Source: Chlorobiaceae bacterium (lineage in GTDB: Bacteria > Bacteroidota > Chlorobiia > Chlorobiales > Chlorobiaceae). Taken from it: a stretch of DNA of 64,000 nucleotides. A model generated the notes under the pieces. The model was not told the DNA's origin. It saw only the letters and a list, made by a program, of their open reading frames with translations, and searched no databases. The DNA is taken from contig JABDHK010000002.1 of assembly GCA_012972835.1 (NCBI GenBank), forward strand, positions 1 through 64,000. Reading direction: 5' to 3'. Within the stretch, counting starts at the first letter, position 1. Each line of letters opens with the position of its first letter. The translations under genes were made by a program, and so were the position numbers. Shown here one piece after another: positions 31,931 to 44,439 of the stretch.

Positions 31931-32767
31931 ATGCATAAGATTGTTTCTGCCATATTTTTAGCTGAAAATATCAAAAAAATTGAAATTGAGGCCCCTCGCA
32001 TTGCTAAAAAAAGAAAAGCAGGTCAGTTTATCATGATCAGGGTGGGAGAAACCGGTGAAAGAGTCCCACTTACTATTGCCGATTCTGATCCTGAAAAAGG
32101 CACAATTACCATCATTGTACAGGGAATGGGAAAATCGACAAGGGAGCTCAACAGCAAAAATGCCGGTGATACCATCAGCGATATTGTCGGCCCTCTTGGA
32201 ACACCATCGCATATCGAAAAGTTCGGTACGGCAGTCAGCATCGGGGGAGGTGTGGGTACAGCCATTGCTTACCCGACTGCAGTCGCACTGAAGGAAGCTG
32301 GTAATTATGTTATTACCATTAATGGAGCTCGTTCAAAAGATCTGGTAATCCTTGAAAACGAGATGAAAGCAGTAAGTGATGAAGCATACATTACAACCGA
32401 TGATGGTTCTTATGGTTTTCACGGCTTTGTCACCCAGAAACTTCAGGAGCTGCTCGACTCCGGGAAAAAAATTGATTATGTGCTGGCTATCGGGCCAATT
32501 CCAATGATGAGAGCCATTGCCGAGGTTACCAGACCCTACAACATTAAAACCATGGTGAGTCTCAACCCTATTATGGTTGATGGGACAGGAATGTGTGGCG
32601 GCTGCAGGGTTGCGGTGGACAACCAGATTAAATTTGCCTGTGTTGACGGTCCGGAATTCGATGCTCATCAGGTCGATTTTAAAAACCTAACTGACAGGAA
32701 CAAGGTCTACATGCCGGAAGAGAAGCAATCGGCTGAAGCATTTGCACATAAATGCAACCTGCTATAA
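31931..32767 (+). CDS. nfnA: NADH-dependent ferredoxin:NADP+ oxidoreductase alpha subunit (sulfide dehydrogenase subunit-like)
   Basis: 278 residues from MHKIVSAIFLAENIKKIEIE; the frame runs upstream to 31856 but that part does not resemble the family. Ferredoxin-reductase-like FAD domain with GQFIMIRVGETGERVPLTI, NAD-binding domain with GGGVGTAIAYPTAVALKE, and a C-terminal 2Fe-2S motif (GTGMCGGCRVAV, then FACVDGPEFDAHQVDF). NfnA with NfnB couples NADH and reduced ferredoxin to NADPH formation by electron bifurcation in cytoplasm. Older annotations call the pair SudBA (sulfide dehydrogenase). nfnB follows after 108 bases. Confidence 0.88.
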   Translation: MHKIVSAIFLAENIKKIEIEAPRIAKKRKAGQFIMIRVGETGERVPLTIADSDPEKGTITIIVQGMGKSTRELNSKNAGDTISDIVGPLGTPSHIEKFGTAVSIGGGVGTAIAYPTAVALKEAGNYVITINGARSKDLVILENEMKAVSDEAYITTDDGSYGFHGFVTQKLQELLDSGKKIDYVLAIGPIPMMRAIAEVTRPYNIKTMVSLNPIMVDGTGMCGGCRVAVDNQIKFACVDGPEFDAHQVDFKNLTDRNKVYMPEEKQSAEAFAHKCNLL

Positions 32768-32875
32768 TCCGCGGTTTGCTGTATCACACGGTTATCATGA
32801 CTTTCCTGCCGTTCATCTGTGCAGGTATGGCTTTTTTTGTAGAAACAAACCACATTTTTTAAACGAAAAATAATT

Positions 32876-34315
32876 ATGGGCACACAACATATTACTGCCA
32901 AAGAGCGCCTCGCCATTCCTCGCCAGGTGATGCCTGCCCAGAATCCCGATCTGCGGAATAAAAATTTCAAGGAGGTCAATCTTGGTTATACAGCTGAACT
33001 GGCACAACAGGAGGCGCTTCGTTGCCTTCAGTGCAAGAATCCTACATGTATCTCTGGATGCCCGGTTAACATCAAGATCGATCAGTTTATCAAGCTTATC
33101 GCTGAAGGAAAGTTTCTTGAGGCTGCAAGAAAGATCAAGGAAGATAATGTGCTTCCTGCCATCTGCGGAAGGGTCTGCCCTCAGGAAGACCAGTGTGAGA
33201 AAATGTGCGTTCTGACGAAGAAACATAAATCTGTTGCTATCGGTAACCTGGAACGCTTTGCGGCAGATTACGAGAGAGAGACCGGTAATGTCGTTCTGCC
33301 AGCTGTAAAGGCTCCAACAGGAAAAAAAGTGGCAGTTATCGGCAGCGGACCGGCTGGACTGAGCTGTGCGAACGATCTTATACAATTGGGGCATTCGGTA
33401 ACGGTTTTTGAGGCATTACATGAACTCGGCGGCGTCCTGGTCTACGGTATTCCCGAATTCCGTCTTCCCAAAGATATTGTACGGTCAGAAATTGATGGAT
33501 TGAAAAAACTTGGTGTCGAGTTTATCACCAATGTTGTTGCCGGACGTTCGATCACTGTCGATGAGATCCTGAAAGAGGAGGGCTATGATGCGGTCTTTAT
33601 CGGTGTCGGAGCTGGACTGCCATGGTTCATGGGTATCCCTGGGGAAAATCTGCTTGGTGTTTATTCAGCAAATGAGTTTTTAACCCGGGTAAACCTGATG
33701 AAGTCCTATCAATTCCCTGACAATGACACTCCTGTGTTCAACTGCAAGGAAAAAAATGTAGCCGTCTTCGGAGGCGGGAATACTGCCATGGATGCTGTCC
33801 GTACTGCCAAAAGACTTGGAGCGGCACATGCCTATATTGTTTACCGCCGTTCAGAAGCGGAAATGCCTGCACGTCTTGAGGAGGTTCATCATGCCAGGGA
33901 AGAGGGAGTTGAATTCCTCATGCTCATGAATCCTCTGGAATTTATCGGCAATGATCAGCAGTGGCTTACAGGGGCAAAATGCCTCCGGATGGAACTGGGC
34001 GAGCCTGACGATTCTGGACGCCGGCGCCCTGTACCGATAAAAGATTCCGAATTCATCCTCCCCATCGACATGGCTGTTATCTCTATCGGCAACGGTTCCA
34101 ACCCGCTCATCAAGCAGACCACGCCGGATATTGATGTAAGCAAAAGGGATACCATTGTTGTGGATATCAACACCATGGCAACCTCAAAAGAGAGTGTCTA
34201 TGCCGGTGGCGATATTGTAACTGGTGGAGCAACCGTTATCCTGGCCATGGGTGCAGGCCGTACAGCAGCCAAAGCTATTCACGAAAAACTGATGGGCATC
34301 GACGCGCATGAGTGA
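32876..34315 (+). CDS. nfnB: NfnB / GltA-like glutamate synthase small-subunit-type FAD oxidoreductase
   Basis: 479 residues. The N-terminal 4Fe-4S binding domain has CLQCKNPTCISGCPVNI and GRVCPQEDQCEKMC. Then come the FAD motif VAVIGSGPAGLSCANDLIQ with GGVLVYGIPEFRLP, the NADPH motif VAVFGGGNTAMDAVRTAKRL, and the terminal FAD motif SVYAGGDIVTGGATVILAMG. Length and domain order fit both GltA-type proteins and NfnB; the preceding nfnA favours NfnB, which bifurcates NADPH electrons to NAD+ and ferredoxin. The last 8 bases overlap nikR. In phototrophic green sulfur bacteria ferredoxin-linked NADPH supply fits the reductive TCA lifestyle (inference). Confidence 0.9.
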   Translation: MGTQHITAKERLAIPRQVMPAQNPDLRNKNFKEVNLGYTAELAQQEALRCLQCKNPTCISGCPVNIKIDQFIKLIAEGKFLEAARKIKEDNVLPAICGRVCPQEDQCEKMCVLTKKHKSVAIGNLERFAADYERETGNVVLPAVKAPTGKKVAVIGSGPAGLSCANDLIQLGHSVTVFEALHELGGVLVYGIPEFRLPKDIVRSEIDGLKKLGVEFITNVVAGRSITVDEILKEEGYDAVFIGVGAGLPWFMGIPGENLLGVYSANEFLTRVNLMKSYQFPDNDTPVFNCKEKNVAVFGGGNTAMDAVRTAKRLGAAHAYIVYRRSEAEMPARLEEVHHAREEGVEFLMLMNPLEFIGNDQQWLTGAKCLRMELGEPDDSGRRRPVPIKDSEFILPIDMAVISIGNGSNPLIKQTTPDIDVSKRDTIVVDINTMATSKESVYAGGDIVTGGATVILAMGAGRTAAKAIHEKLMGIDAHE

Positions 34316-34715
34316 AGTTTACCGATTCGGAGTCTCCCTTGAACAAACACTTATAGATGCTTTTGACCGGCATATTGCAGCACAACACTATAAAAGCCGG
34401 TCAGAAGCAATACGGGATCTTATCCGTGAAGAGCTGATCAGAAAAGAGTGGAAAGAGGGGGGTTCCGTTGCAGGAGCAATCGTGATGACCTATGACCATC
34501 ACAAACGCGAACTGGTCAATGTACTCCTTGATATCCAGCACGACTTTCAGGATACCATTATCTCAACCCAGCACGTTCACCTTGACCATCACCACTGCCT
34601 TGAAATCATTGCTGTCAAAGGCCGGGCTTCAGATGTCGAAAATCTTGCCACAACACTCAAGATTCAGGTAGGAGTCAAGCATCTCAGTCTGAGTATCTCT
34701 TCAGCTGCGGCGTAA
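34308..34715 (+). CDS. nikR: Nickel-responsive regulator NikR
   Basis: 135 residues. The ribbon-helix-helix DNA-binding N-terminus (RFGVSLEQTLIDAFDRHI, YKSRSEAIRDLIREEL) is followed by an ACT-like nickel-binding domain. The high-affinity site is complete: H78, H89, H91 and C97 reproduce exactly the spacing of the four E. coli NikR ligands. It represses nickel uptake genes when nickel binds. It overlaps nfnB by 8 bases, so it is probably translated from the same message. No nickel transporter or hydrogenase gene is in the window. Confidence 0.95.
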   Translation: MSEVYRFGVSLEQTLIDAFDRHIAAQHYKSRSEAIRDLIREELIRKEWKEGGSVAGAIVMTYDHHKRELVNVLLDIQHDFQDTIISTQHVHLDHHHCLEIIAVKGRASDVENLATTLKIQVGVKHLSLSISSAAA

Positions 34716-34730
34716 CCTGTTACCTCAATT

Positions 34731-35171
34731 TCATCTCTGTTTCTGAAATACCGTCCGTAACTGCTCTACCCGCCCGCGATTGACACCCAGATCCGAAAAG
34801 CCAAGCCTTGAAGCTGATCGTACATGGATAACTCCTTCCTTCGCACTCAGCCGAAACTCAACGTCATCAATAAAACCAAAGAGTGGGATAGTAAAGGTTG
34901 ACCAGAGGTACTCCTTCTCTTCGGTATGCACAATCCCGCCCTGTTCGGTAATAATTGTTTTCAGAGCTGACCATGCCTGTTCAGGAGAACCTTTAATGGT
35001 GAACGGCTCGATCTTTTCTGCTGGATTGCTACTTTCACTGCTTACACAGTTAGGTGTTCCAGGGCATGGCCTCAGTTTTCCATTCACCAGTTGCGGTTTT
35101 TCCGTCAGCTTCGGCCATAAACCTGAAAGCTGATCTGTAAACGCACCGACTGCATCACTGATAATATTCAT
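34731..35171 (-). CDS. DUF1499 domain protein
   Basis: 146 residues. The DUF1499 hallmarks are KLRPCPGTPNCVSSES near residue 32 and a C-terminal VRSASRLGFSDLGVNRGRVE. The middle holds KEYLWSTFTIPLFGFIDDVE. No signal peptide. Function of the family is unknown. It lies convergently after nikR (15 bases) and its start is 33 bases from the stop of the upstream NYN gene, so the two may share a message. Confidence 0.88.
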   Translation of the reverse strand: MNIISDAVGAFTDQLSGLWPKLTEKPQLVNGKLRPCPGTPNCVSSESSNPAEKIEPFTIKGSPEQAWSALKTIITEQGGIVHTEEKEYLWSTFTIPLFGFIDDVEFRLSAKEGVIHVRSASRLGFSDLGVNRGRVEQLRTVFQKQR

Positions 35172-35204
35172 TTATTTTCTCCCTGTTGTTGCCAGTAAAA
35201 CCTA

Positions 35205-36047
35205 CTATCCCTCTATCCTCGAAGCCAGCTCTTCAGCCATTTTTTTATCGACAAGTTTGACAGTGATTTCAGCAATTTCACGAGCGGTATTGACGTGAAA
35301 AACCGATACATCAAAGAGATCACTCATTCGAACAATCGCTGTTAAATCTTTTATATATTTGCTTATTCCAAGAAAACTGAGAGGCAGCAGGCACTTCACA
35401 TGAAAAGGATTGCTTAAAAAAATCCCGTAAGGCTGAACCTTGAGCACTGTACCCGTAAACAACTCTCCAATATCGGGCAGACGAACTGAAAACTCCTGAT
35501 CGCTACCTGCAGGAGAGCCCTCAATTCGTGCCGGGTCTCCTGGCCTGACCTGCTCAATACGCTCTTTCAAAACTGATATATCACAATAGGCGATACCCGG
35601 TTCAGCAAGCAGCTCCCTTGCACTTAACCCCTGAGTGGAATAGACAATAACCTCCTTTCCCATCTCTTTTAAAGCCCTGATCAATGGAAGAAAATCACTG
35701 TCGCCACTGAAGAGTATAACGGTATCGTACTGATCGACACCAATCAAAGCATCAACGACAAGTTCAACATCGAGATTGCCCTTCATGACAATCACACCGG
35801 TCTCCTTGTTCACAATCTTCTTTACCGGCTTGGAAGTGATTCGATAGCCGTGTGCAGTCAACACTCTGGTAAATGCCGCATTTTCCTCAGAGACCGGTTC
35901 AGATGCAGGAACATAATAATTTGCCTGAACCGAGGCATAGCCGGACATAAAAAATGCCATAAGGCGGGAAAAATCTATCTGCCACCCAAGATGACGCTGC
36001 GTATAAAACAGGTTTGCGCCATCGATAAAAACTGCTGCGCGGCCCAT
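35205..36047 (-). CDS. NYN-domain (LabA/DUF88-like) putative nuclease with C-terminal S1-like RNA-binding domain
   Basis: 280 residues. The PIN-like NYN domain spans about 1-165: FIDGANLFY (D9), NLDVELVVDALIG (D93, D99) and LFSGDSDFLPLIRALKEMGK (D116, D118) supply the acidic metal-binding cluster of predicted RNases. After a Pro/Gly-rich linker (168-188), residues 194-265 read as an S1/OB fold: GELFTGTVLKVQPYGIFLS, CLLPLSFLG, then LFDVSVFHVNTAREIAEITV. The combination suggests a single-chain RNase that carries its own RNA-binding domain. Catalysis is inferred. It probably heads a two-gene unit with the DUF1499 gene. Confidence 0.8.
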   Translation of the reverse strand: MGRAAVFIDGANLFYTQRHLGWQIDFSRLMAFFMSGYASVQANYYVPASEPVSEENAAFTRVLTAHGYRITSKPVKKIVNKETGVIVMKGNLDVELVVDALIGVDQYDTVILFSGDSDFLPLIRALKEMGKEVIVYSTQGLSARELLAEPGIAYCDISVLKERIEQVRPGDPARIEGSPAGSDQEFSVRLPDIGELFTGTVLKVQPYGIFLSNPFHVKCLLPLSFLGISKYIKDLTAIVRMSDLFDVSVFHVNTAREIAEITVKLVDKKMAEELASRIEG

Positions 36048-36197
36048 ACTTTCTCTCTCCTCTTCTCTTATTCAGGATTGGTCATAATATTACTGTGAAA
36101 ATAAACACAAGGGAGACGTTAACCATTCAATTTTTCCCCCAGAAGATTCTCATTATGGCAAAATCACCGTCTGCCTTGCGGCTTCACCCTCGGAATC

Positions 36198-37280
36198 TCA
36201 GCTCTTACGAGCAGGGACGATTCTTACGTCAAGACCTTCATGCAGACTCTTGTCAGGCACAAGAGCAATTTTATCTCCTTTTTTAAGTCCCTGCACTACC
36301 TCAATAAAGGTCATATCACTGGCACCCTGCTTAATGAGCTGTTTTTTCAATCTACCATTGTCGATTTTCCATACGTAGTTCTGGTGGTTTTCCTCAAAAA
36401 GAGAACTTTTTCTGACAAGAAGAGCGTGCTGTCTGGTATTGTAGATGATATTTGCCGTAGCAGTCATGCCCGCCTGAATATTGCCCGCCGGTTTTACAAG
36501 AGTGAGATAAATCTTTGATGTCTTCGTTATCCTGTCCGTTTGAGGCACTATACGGGAAACAATTGCAGAGAGCCGTTTATCAGGATAGGCATCAAAAGCA
36601 ACCGTTGCCGCCTGACCGTTACGAATCCGGGGAACATCAAGTTCATCAACCTCCACACTGACAAGATAACTTGATGTATCAACCACTCTTGCAATGAGAG
36701 TGCCGGCGGCAACATAATCACCTTCCTTGACGTTCTGCAGCGTCAGCGTACCAGAAAAAGGAGCCCTGACCGTTAGTTTTTTCAGATCATCTTCACGCAT
36801 CTTTAAGAGAAGTGCTTTCTGCTGAAGCAACTCTTCTGCCTGAATGCGGTTTTTTTCGGCATCATCAACCTCCTGACGCGATATTGCCCCTTCCCGAAAG
36901 AGATTTTTCTGCCTGATACTATGAAGAGTATTGTCCTTCATCAATGCCTCCTGTTCAGCAAAGGCCGCTTTTGCTTGACGAACAGCAAGTTGAGGATTAG
37001 GACTGTTGAATTCCACTATTTTCTGACCGGCTGCAACATGCTGCCCTTCGAGGGCACCGACAGCACTGATTGTGCCTGAATATTCAGCACTTAGGTTGGC
37101 AACGGCATCTGCCTCAACAAAACCGGTGGCATAGATGGCTTGAACAAGTTCTGCATAGGTTACCTCTCCAGCCTCAATATCAACACTGTTACCTTTGGTG
37201 ATCAGAAACACAACCGTTGCAATAAAAACAACTGCAAGCGCGATGGAATATTTTGGAAGAAATTGCTGCAGGGACTTCAT
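36198..37280 (-). CDS. Efflux periplasmic adaptor (HlyD/RND/MacA-type membrane fusion protein)
   Basis: 360 residues. An N-terminal membrane anchor (IALAVVFIATVVFLIT) precedes a first biotinyl-lipoyl half (YSGTISAVGALEGQHVAAGQ), an alpha-helical hairpin (about 80-150), a second lipoyl half (VRAPFSGTLTLQNVKEGDYV), a beta-barrel (YLVSVEVDELDVPRI) and a membrane-proximal domain ending ALVPDKSLHEGLDVRIVP. It should bridge an inner-membrane pump and an outer-membrane channel. No pump or TolC gene adjoins it: upstream is divergent hisI and downstream the NYN gene. The LolD-like ATPase at 43023 is too far to claim as partner. Confidence 0.88.
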   Translation of the reverse strand: MKSLQQFLPKYSIALAVVFIATVVFLITKGNSVDIEAGEVTYAELVQAIYATGFVEADAVANLSAEYSGTISAVGALEGQHVAAGQKIVEFNSPNPQLAVRQAKAAFAEQEALMKDNTLHSIRQKNLFREGAISRQEVDDAEKNRIQAEELLQQKALLLKMREDDLKKLTVRAPFSGTLTLQNVKEGDYVAAGTLIARVVDTSSYLVSVEVDELDVPRIRNGQAATVAFDAYPDKRLSAIVSRIVPQTDRITKTSKIYLTLVKPAGNIQAGMTATANIIYNTRQHALLVRKSSLFEENHQNYVWKIDNGRLKKQLIKQGASDMTFIEVVQGLKKGDKIALVPDKSLHEGLDVRIVPARKS

Positions 37281-37416
37281 GGGTTACATGTTTTAAAATT
37301 TTTTATCCTTTCTGACCTTGGTTTTTCCATAATTTTATCAATCTTTAAATTCATTTTCTTTTCATGCTTTCCCATACAGAGAGTATTGCATAAAAACCAC
37401 TTAATCTACACCTTCA

Positions 37417-37830
37417 ATGGGCGATAATCAAGATTTACAGAAAAGCTTTCTTGAAACCGTAAAATTCGACGACAAAGGACTTGTACCAGCAATCGTCCAG
37501 GATCATGAAACAGGAAAAGTTTTGATGATGGCATGGATGAACAGGGAGAGTCTGCAGATGACCCTTGAAAAAAAGAAAGCCTGCTACTGGAGCCGCAGTC
37601 GTAAAGAGCTCTGGCTGAAAGGAGAGTCCTCCGGCAACATGCAAACAGTTCATGATATTCTGATTGACTGCGACGGTGATACTCTGCTGTTAAAGGTCTC
37701 CCAAATCGGAGGAGCATGCCATGTCGGTTATCACTCCTGCTTTTATCGCAAGGTAAAGAATGAAGGAACAATGGAAATCTGTGACACTCTGATGTTTAAC
37801 CCGGAAGAGGTATATGGCAAAAAAAGCTGA
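37417..37830 (+). CDS. hisI: Phosphoribosyl-AMP cyclohydrolase
   Basis: 137 residues, stand-alone HisI without the HisE domain. It opens the purine ring of PR-AMP in histidine synthesis. Family marks are [38 protein letters not shown], and the zinc/metal residues in [11 protein letters not shown] and [11 protein letters not shown] with GGAC before it. Its end overlaps the start of the methyltransferase gene by 17 bases. Confidence 0.95.
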   Translation: MGDNQDLQKSFLETVKFDDKGLVPAIVQDHETGKVLMMAWMNRESLQMTLEKKKACYWSRSRKELWLKGESSGNMQTVHDILIDCDGDTLLLKVSQIGGACHVGYHSCFYRKVKNEGTMEICDTLMFNPEEVYGKKS

Positions 37831-38563
37831 AGTTGCGATAAGCCAATCAAAGGAGAGCGCCAGAAACCTTAATCAGACTAAATCGAGGGCCTCGATTCAG
37901 AGAATGTTTGACGAAGTGGCTCCAACCTATGATTTTTTAAATCATCTGCTGAGTCTTGGCATAGACAATTATTGGCGGGCCAAGGCCACAAACAGAGCAA
38001 AACTATTCCTTGAGAAGAATCCTGCCCCCAGAATTCTTGATGTTGCTACCGGCACTGGTGACCTGGCAAACTCTATGTCAAAAATACCAGGAGCAAAGGT
38101 TACCGCTCTTGATCTTTCGCCGGAGATGCTGGCCATTGCACGAAAGAAGTACCCTGAGATAACTTTTATCGAAGGCTATGCTGAAAAACTCCCATTTAAA
38201 GATGCCAGTTTTGATATTGTCAGCGCTGGGTTTGGCGTGAGAAATTTCGAAGACCTTGGCAAGGGAATGCGGGAGTTTCACCGTATCCTGAAACCGGGTG
38301 GCCATGCGCTCATTATTGAACCAATGATACCACGCAATGGGGTAATGAAAAATCTTTACCTTGTTTATTTCAAAAAGGTACTGCCTAAAATCGCAGGATT
38401 GTTCAGCAAATCCACCTTCGCCTATGACTATCTGCCCCACTCTGTCGAACATTTTCCACAGACTGAGGCGTTCACCACTATTCTGAAAAAAAACGGATTC
38501 AAGAGGGCTGAGTTTTTCCCCATGACCATGGAAACCTCTATTCTTTATATTGCCAGCAAGTAA
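37814..38563 (+). CDS. menG: Demethylmenaquinone / ubiquinone methyltransferase (MenG/UbiE)
   Basis: 249 residues, class I methyltransferase. UbiE/MenG signatures are [20 protein letters not shown] and WRAKA near 30-60, motif [44 protein letters not shown]-like [20 protein letters not shown], and the terminal [21 protein letters not shown]-type ending. It performs the C-methylation that completes menaquinone; green sulfur bacteria use menaquinone-7 and chlorobiumquinone, so MenG is the apt name. It starts 17 bases before hisI ends, indicating coupling. Confidence 0.92.
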   Translation: MAKKAEVAISQSKESARNLNQTKSRASIQRMFDEVAPTYDFLNHLLSLGIDNYWRAKATNRAKLFLEKNPAPRILDVATGTGDLANSMSKIPGAKVTALDLSPEMLAIARKKYPEITFIEGYAEKLPFKDASFDIVSAGFGVRNFEDLGKGMREFHRILKPGGHALIIEPMIPRNGVMKNLYLVYFKKVLPKIAGLFSKSTFAYDYLPHSVEHFPQTEAFTTILKKNGFKRAEFFPMTMETSILYIASK

Positions 38564-38592
38564 GAGAGTGGTACCCTTCCTTTTCTCACCCC

Positions 38593-38630
38593 GGAGCATA
38601 CCGTCAGGAGATTATAACTGACGGTACTCC
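38593..38630. terminator. Inverted repeat between convergent genes, possible bidirectional terminator
   Basis: TACCGTCAG (38599-38607) pairs perfectly with CTGACGGTA (38618-38626) around a 10-base loop, and flanking GGAG/CTCC extend the stem. It lies between menG (plus) and the LOG gene (minus). There is no T-run, so intrinsic termination is uncertain. The VanZ remnant ends inside it. Confidence 0.45.
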
Positions 38631-38755
38631 TGATAAAAAGAGAGGGTTCGAAAAAGCGGTATCGAAGCCATGTAGACCAAAATACCAAGAGTATCGGACA
38701 AAACATCAGCTACTTCTGCAGAGCGATAGGGCAAAAAGGATTGCTGGAGAGTTCT
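38612..38755 (-). pseudogene. C-terminal remnant of a VanZ-like membrane protein
   Basis: The minus strand downstream of the LOG gene encodes LQQSFLPYRSAEVADVLSDT then LGILVYMA and a short tail. This matches the conserved LQxFLPxRSxExxDvlaDtlG end of VanZ-family proteins. Only about 47 codons remain, with no start codon or N-terminal membrane segments. It looks like the tail of a deleted gene. Confidence 0.6.
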
Positions 38756-39392
38756 AATGGTTAATGATTTGATTGACTGATTCCAGTTCAGCACGGTATT
38801 TCGTAAAGTTATGGCATGCATGCTCTTCCTTCAGCCGATCTGCATGAATTTGCTTGATAAGCTTCACAACCTGCTGCGGTTTCGTTACATGAAAGATCAT
38901 ATGCATGTCGGATTTGGCAAAAAGTTTTCGCTCCATCACCTCACTCTCTAGCCAGAGAAGCAGATTGCGCCAGATTTCGCCATAGAGAATAATCGGCGTT
39001 TCACAGATATGTTCCACCTGAACAAGCTGCCAGGCATAAAAAAGCTCAAGGAGAGTTCCGATACCTCCTGGTGCCACAACCACGGCGTCGGAAAGTGCCA
39101 TGAAGGTATCAAGCCGGCTGCTGAAGAGGTTGAACTCCTGCTTGATATCAAGAAAGGGGTTTGGTTCCTGCTCTCTTGGAAGCCGTATGTTTAGACCGAT
39201 AGATTGGTTTGCAGAGTGCGCACTTTTAGAACCGGCATTTGCAGCCTGCATCAATCCAGGGCCACCGCCTGTGACAATATCAAACCCCGATTTCGCCAGA
39301 CCTTTGGCTATTGCAAAAACATCCTTGTAATCCTTATCCCCTGCCTTAATCCTTGCAGACCCGAATATTGCCACCCTGAAGTGAAGATCCAT
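38754..39392 (-). CDS. LOG-family (lysine decarboxylase-like) nucleotide phosphoribohydrolase
   Basis: 212 residues of the TIGR00730/LOG Rossmann family. The substrate motif [15 protein letters not shown] and the nucleotide motif [15 protein letters not shown] are clear, with VAIFGSARI at the start and [15 protein letters not shown] between. LOG proteins hydrolyse nucleoside 5'-monophosphates at the N-glycosidic bond; the old lysine-decarboxylase name is a misannotation. It follows ligA by 42 bases on the same strand and ends beside the VanZ remnant. Confidence 0.9.
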   Translation of the reverse strand: MDLHFRVAIFGSARIKAGDKDYKDVFAIAKGLAKSGFDIVTGGGPGLMQAANAGSKSAHSANQSIGLNIRLPREQEPNPFLDIKQEFNLFSSRLDTFMALSDAVVVAPGGIGTLLELFYAWQLVQVEHICETPIILYGEIWRNLLLWLESEVMERKLFAKSDMHMIFHVTKPQQVVKLIKQIHADRLKEEHACHNFTKYRAELESVNQIINH

Positions 39393-39434
39393 TGTGTCTC
39401 TTGATGAATAAAATGTTTATCCTTTACTTCCGCC

Positions 39435-43011
<3,577 letters not shown>

Positions 43012-43022
43012 AGAGTAGGGTA

Positions 43023-43766
43023 TTAGTGTTGATCCTCAAGGTGCGTTTCAGTGGTATTTTCAGGCATCGGCCGCAGCCGCACGTCGCTCTCGATCTTTCC
43101 ATCAACAAGATTGATGCGGCGCCCGGCACGGTTTGCAAACTCTTCGTCATGAGTCACGACAATAACCGTCTGATGCAGCTCCCTGTTCAAGCGGTCAAAA
43201 AGATTATAGACATTGTTCGCCGAACGAGAATCGAGGTTACCGGTCGGCTCATCACCAAGCAGCACTTTCGGCTCGTTTGCCAAAGCACGGGCAATGGCCA
43301 CGCGCTGCTGCTGACCACCGGAAAGTTGACTTGGCTTGTTGGTATACTTGTTCTGCATCTCGACCAGATCGAGCAGCATCTTTGCTCTCTCCTTGATCTC
43401 CTTTCTGCTGCGCCGACCATTGATCATCATCGGCATACTGACATTGTCAACAGCATTAAATTCAGGCAGCAAAAAATGAAACTGGTAGATAAACCCAATT
43501 TTTTCATTCCGGATACGGTTCATTTCCGTTTCATTTTTTTCGGTAATCACATCTCCATCAAGCCAGACCTTACCGGAAGTTGGCTTGTCAAGACCACCCA
43601 TGATGTAGAGCAGTGTTGACTTACCGGAACCGGACGGCCCTGTAATAGCAACAAACTCACCTGCGTTAATTTCCAGGGAAAGGTTGGGAATGATGGTCTG
43701 GCGGATATCCCTTGAAAGTTCAAGCTCCTTTCGGATAGCCTCAAGTTTGAGAATCAAAGCAGCCAT
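43023..43766 (-). CDS. ABC transporter ATP-binding protein, LolD/MacB-type
   Basis: 247 residues. Walker [22 protein letters not shown]-loop [20 protein letters not shown], signature [19 protein letters not shown], Walker [13 protein letters not shown], and the switch histidine in [10 protein letters not shown]. The sequence is closest to LolD, the ATPase that releases lipoproteins from the inner membrane, or MacB-type exporters. No permease (LolC/E) gene is adjacent. It begins the operon that includes the lycopene cyclase and ligA. Confidence 0.9.
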   Translation of the reverse strand: MAALILKLEAIRKELELSRDIRQTIIPNLSLEINAGEFVAITGPSGSGKSTLLYIMGGLDKPTSGKVWLDGDVITEKNETEMNRIRNEKIGFIYQFHFLLPEFNAVDNVSMPMMINGRRSRKEIKERAKMLLDLVEMQNKYTNKPSQLSGGQQQRVAIARALANEPKVLLGDEPTGNLDSRSANNVYNLFDRLNRELHQTVIVVTHDEEFANRAGRRINLVDGKIESDVRLRPMPENTTETHLEDQH

Positions 43767-43904
43767 CAGTTAGCGATTTCCGTCATAAGCTTTTATCACA
43801 TAATTTATTGATGATATTATATAACAAAAAAGCCCTGAAAGAGGGAGCTGTTTTTAAGGAAACCTGGGTTATTGGCGTGGGGAGGTTATATTTTGGGAAG
43901 AATG

Positions 43905-43942
43905 GGACTTATAAGTCCTATAGTACCTATAAGGACTTATTG
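43905..43942. repeat. Palindromic TATAGGACTTAT-family repeat upstream of recX
   Basis: GGACTTATAAGTCC (43905-43918) is a perfect 14-base palindrome, followed by CTATAGTACCTATAAGGACT, which is nearly self-complementary. It sits within 15-50 bases of the recX start and could fold in the leader or act as an operator. Related motifs lie near 841 and 21446-21486. Confidence 0.65.
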
Positions 43943-43953
43943 GGGAAGGAAAA

Positions 43954-44439
43954 GTGAAAGCATTGAGTAATTCGATGAGCACTATGTGCTTTGCGCTGAA
44001 GCTGCTGGGGCTGCGCAGTCACAGCCGGAAGGAGCTTCGGCAGAAACTTTTGAAAAAAGGGTACACGGTCGAGAGTATTGAAGCTGTCCTTGAGAAACTG
44101 ACCTTGCAAGGTGTGCTGGACGACCTTATGTTTGGGAGGGAGCTTATTAAAAGCCGTTCAAGGAGAAAGCCGTCGGGAAAGGTGAAAATGCATGCGGAAC
44201 TCCGAAAAAAAGGAGTTCCTGAAATCGTTATCGGTGACCTCCTCAAAGAGTATGAGAGTGCCGATCTTTGCTTCAGGGCTGCTGAAAAAAAACTTGGTTC
44301 GCTGCATGGAGCAACGGATGAGTGCAGGAAAAAAAAGCTTGCAGTTTTTCTGAATAACAGAGGATTTGAATGGCAGGATATTCAAAAAGCAGTGAAGCAT
44401 TTTTTTCAGGAGTGCCCGGATCTTGAAAATTTCGATTAA
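43954..44439 (+). CDS. recX: Regulatory protein RecX
   Basis: 161 residues from a GTG at 43954 preceded by GGGGAAGGA; ATG at 43975 is an alternative. Three tandem helical RecX motifs are visible: [20 protein letters not shown] with [26 protein letters not shown] with [13 protein letters not shown], and [20 protein letters not shown]. RecX binds RecA filaments and inhibits recombinase and coprotease activity. Its stop overlaps the convergent pyrH stop by 4 bases. Confidence 0.92.
   Translation: MKALSNSMSTMCFALKLLGLRSHSRKELRQKLLKKGYTVESIEAVLEKLTLQGVLDDLMFGRELIKSRSRRKPSGKVKMHAELRKKGVPEIVIGDLLKEYESADLCFRAAEKKLGSLHGATDECRKKKLAVFLNNRGFEWQDIQKAVKHFFQECPDLENFD

Noticed and set aside
43826-43857. Hairpin with flanking A and T runs read as a terminator
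   Set aside because: It lies in the shared upstream region of two divergent genes (LolD-like ATPase and recX), where no terminator is expected, and the stem is interrupted; left unassigned.
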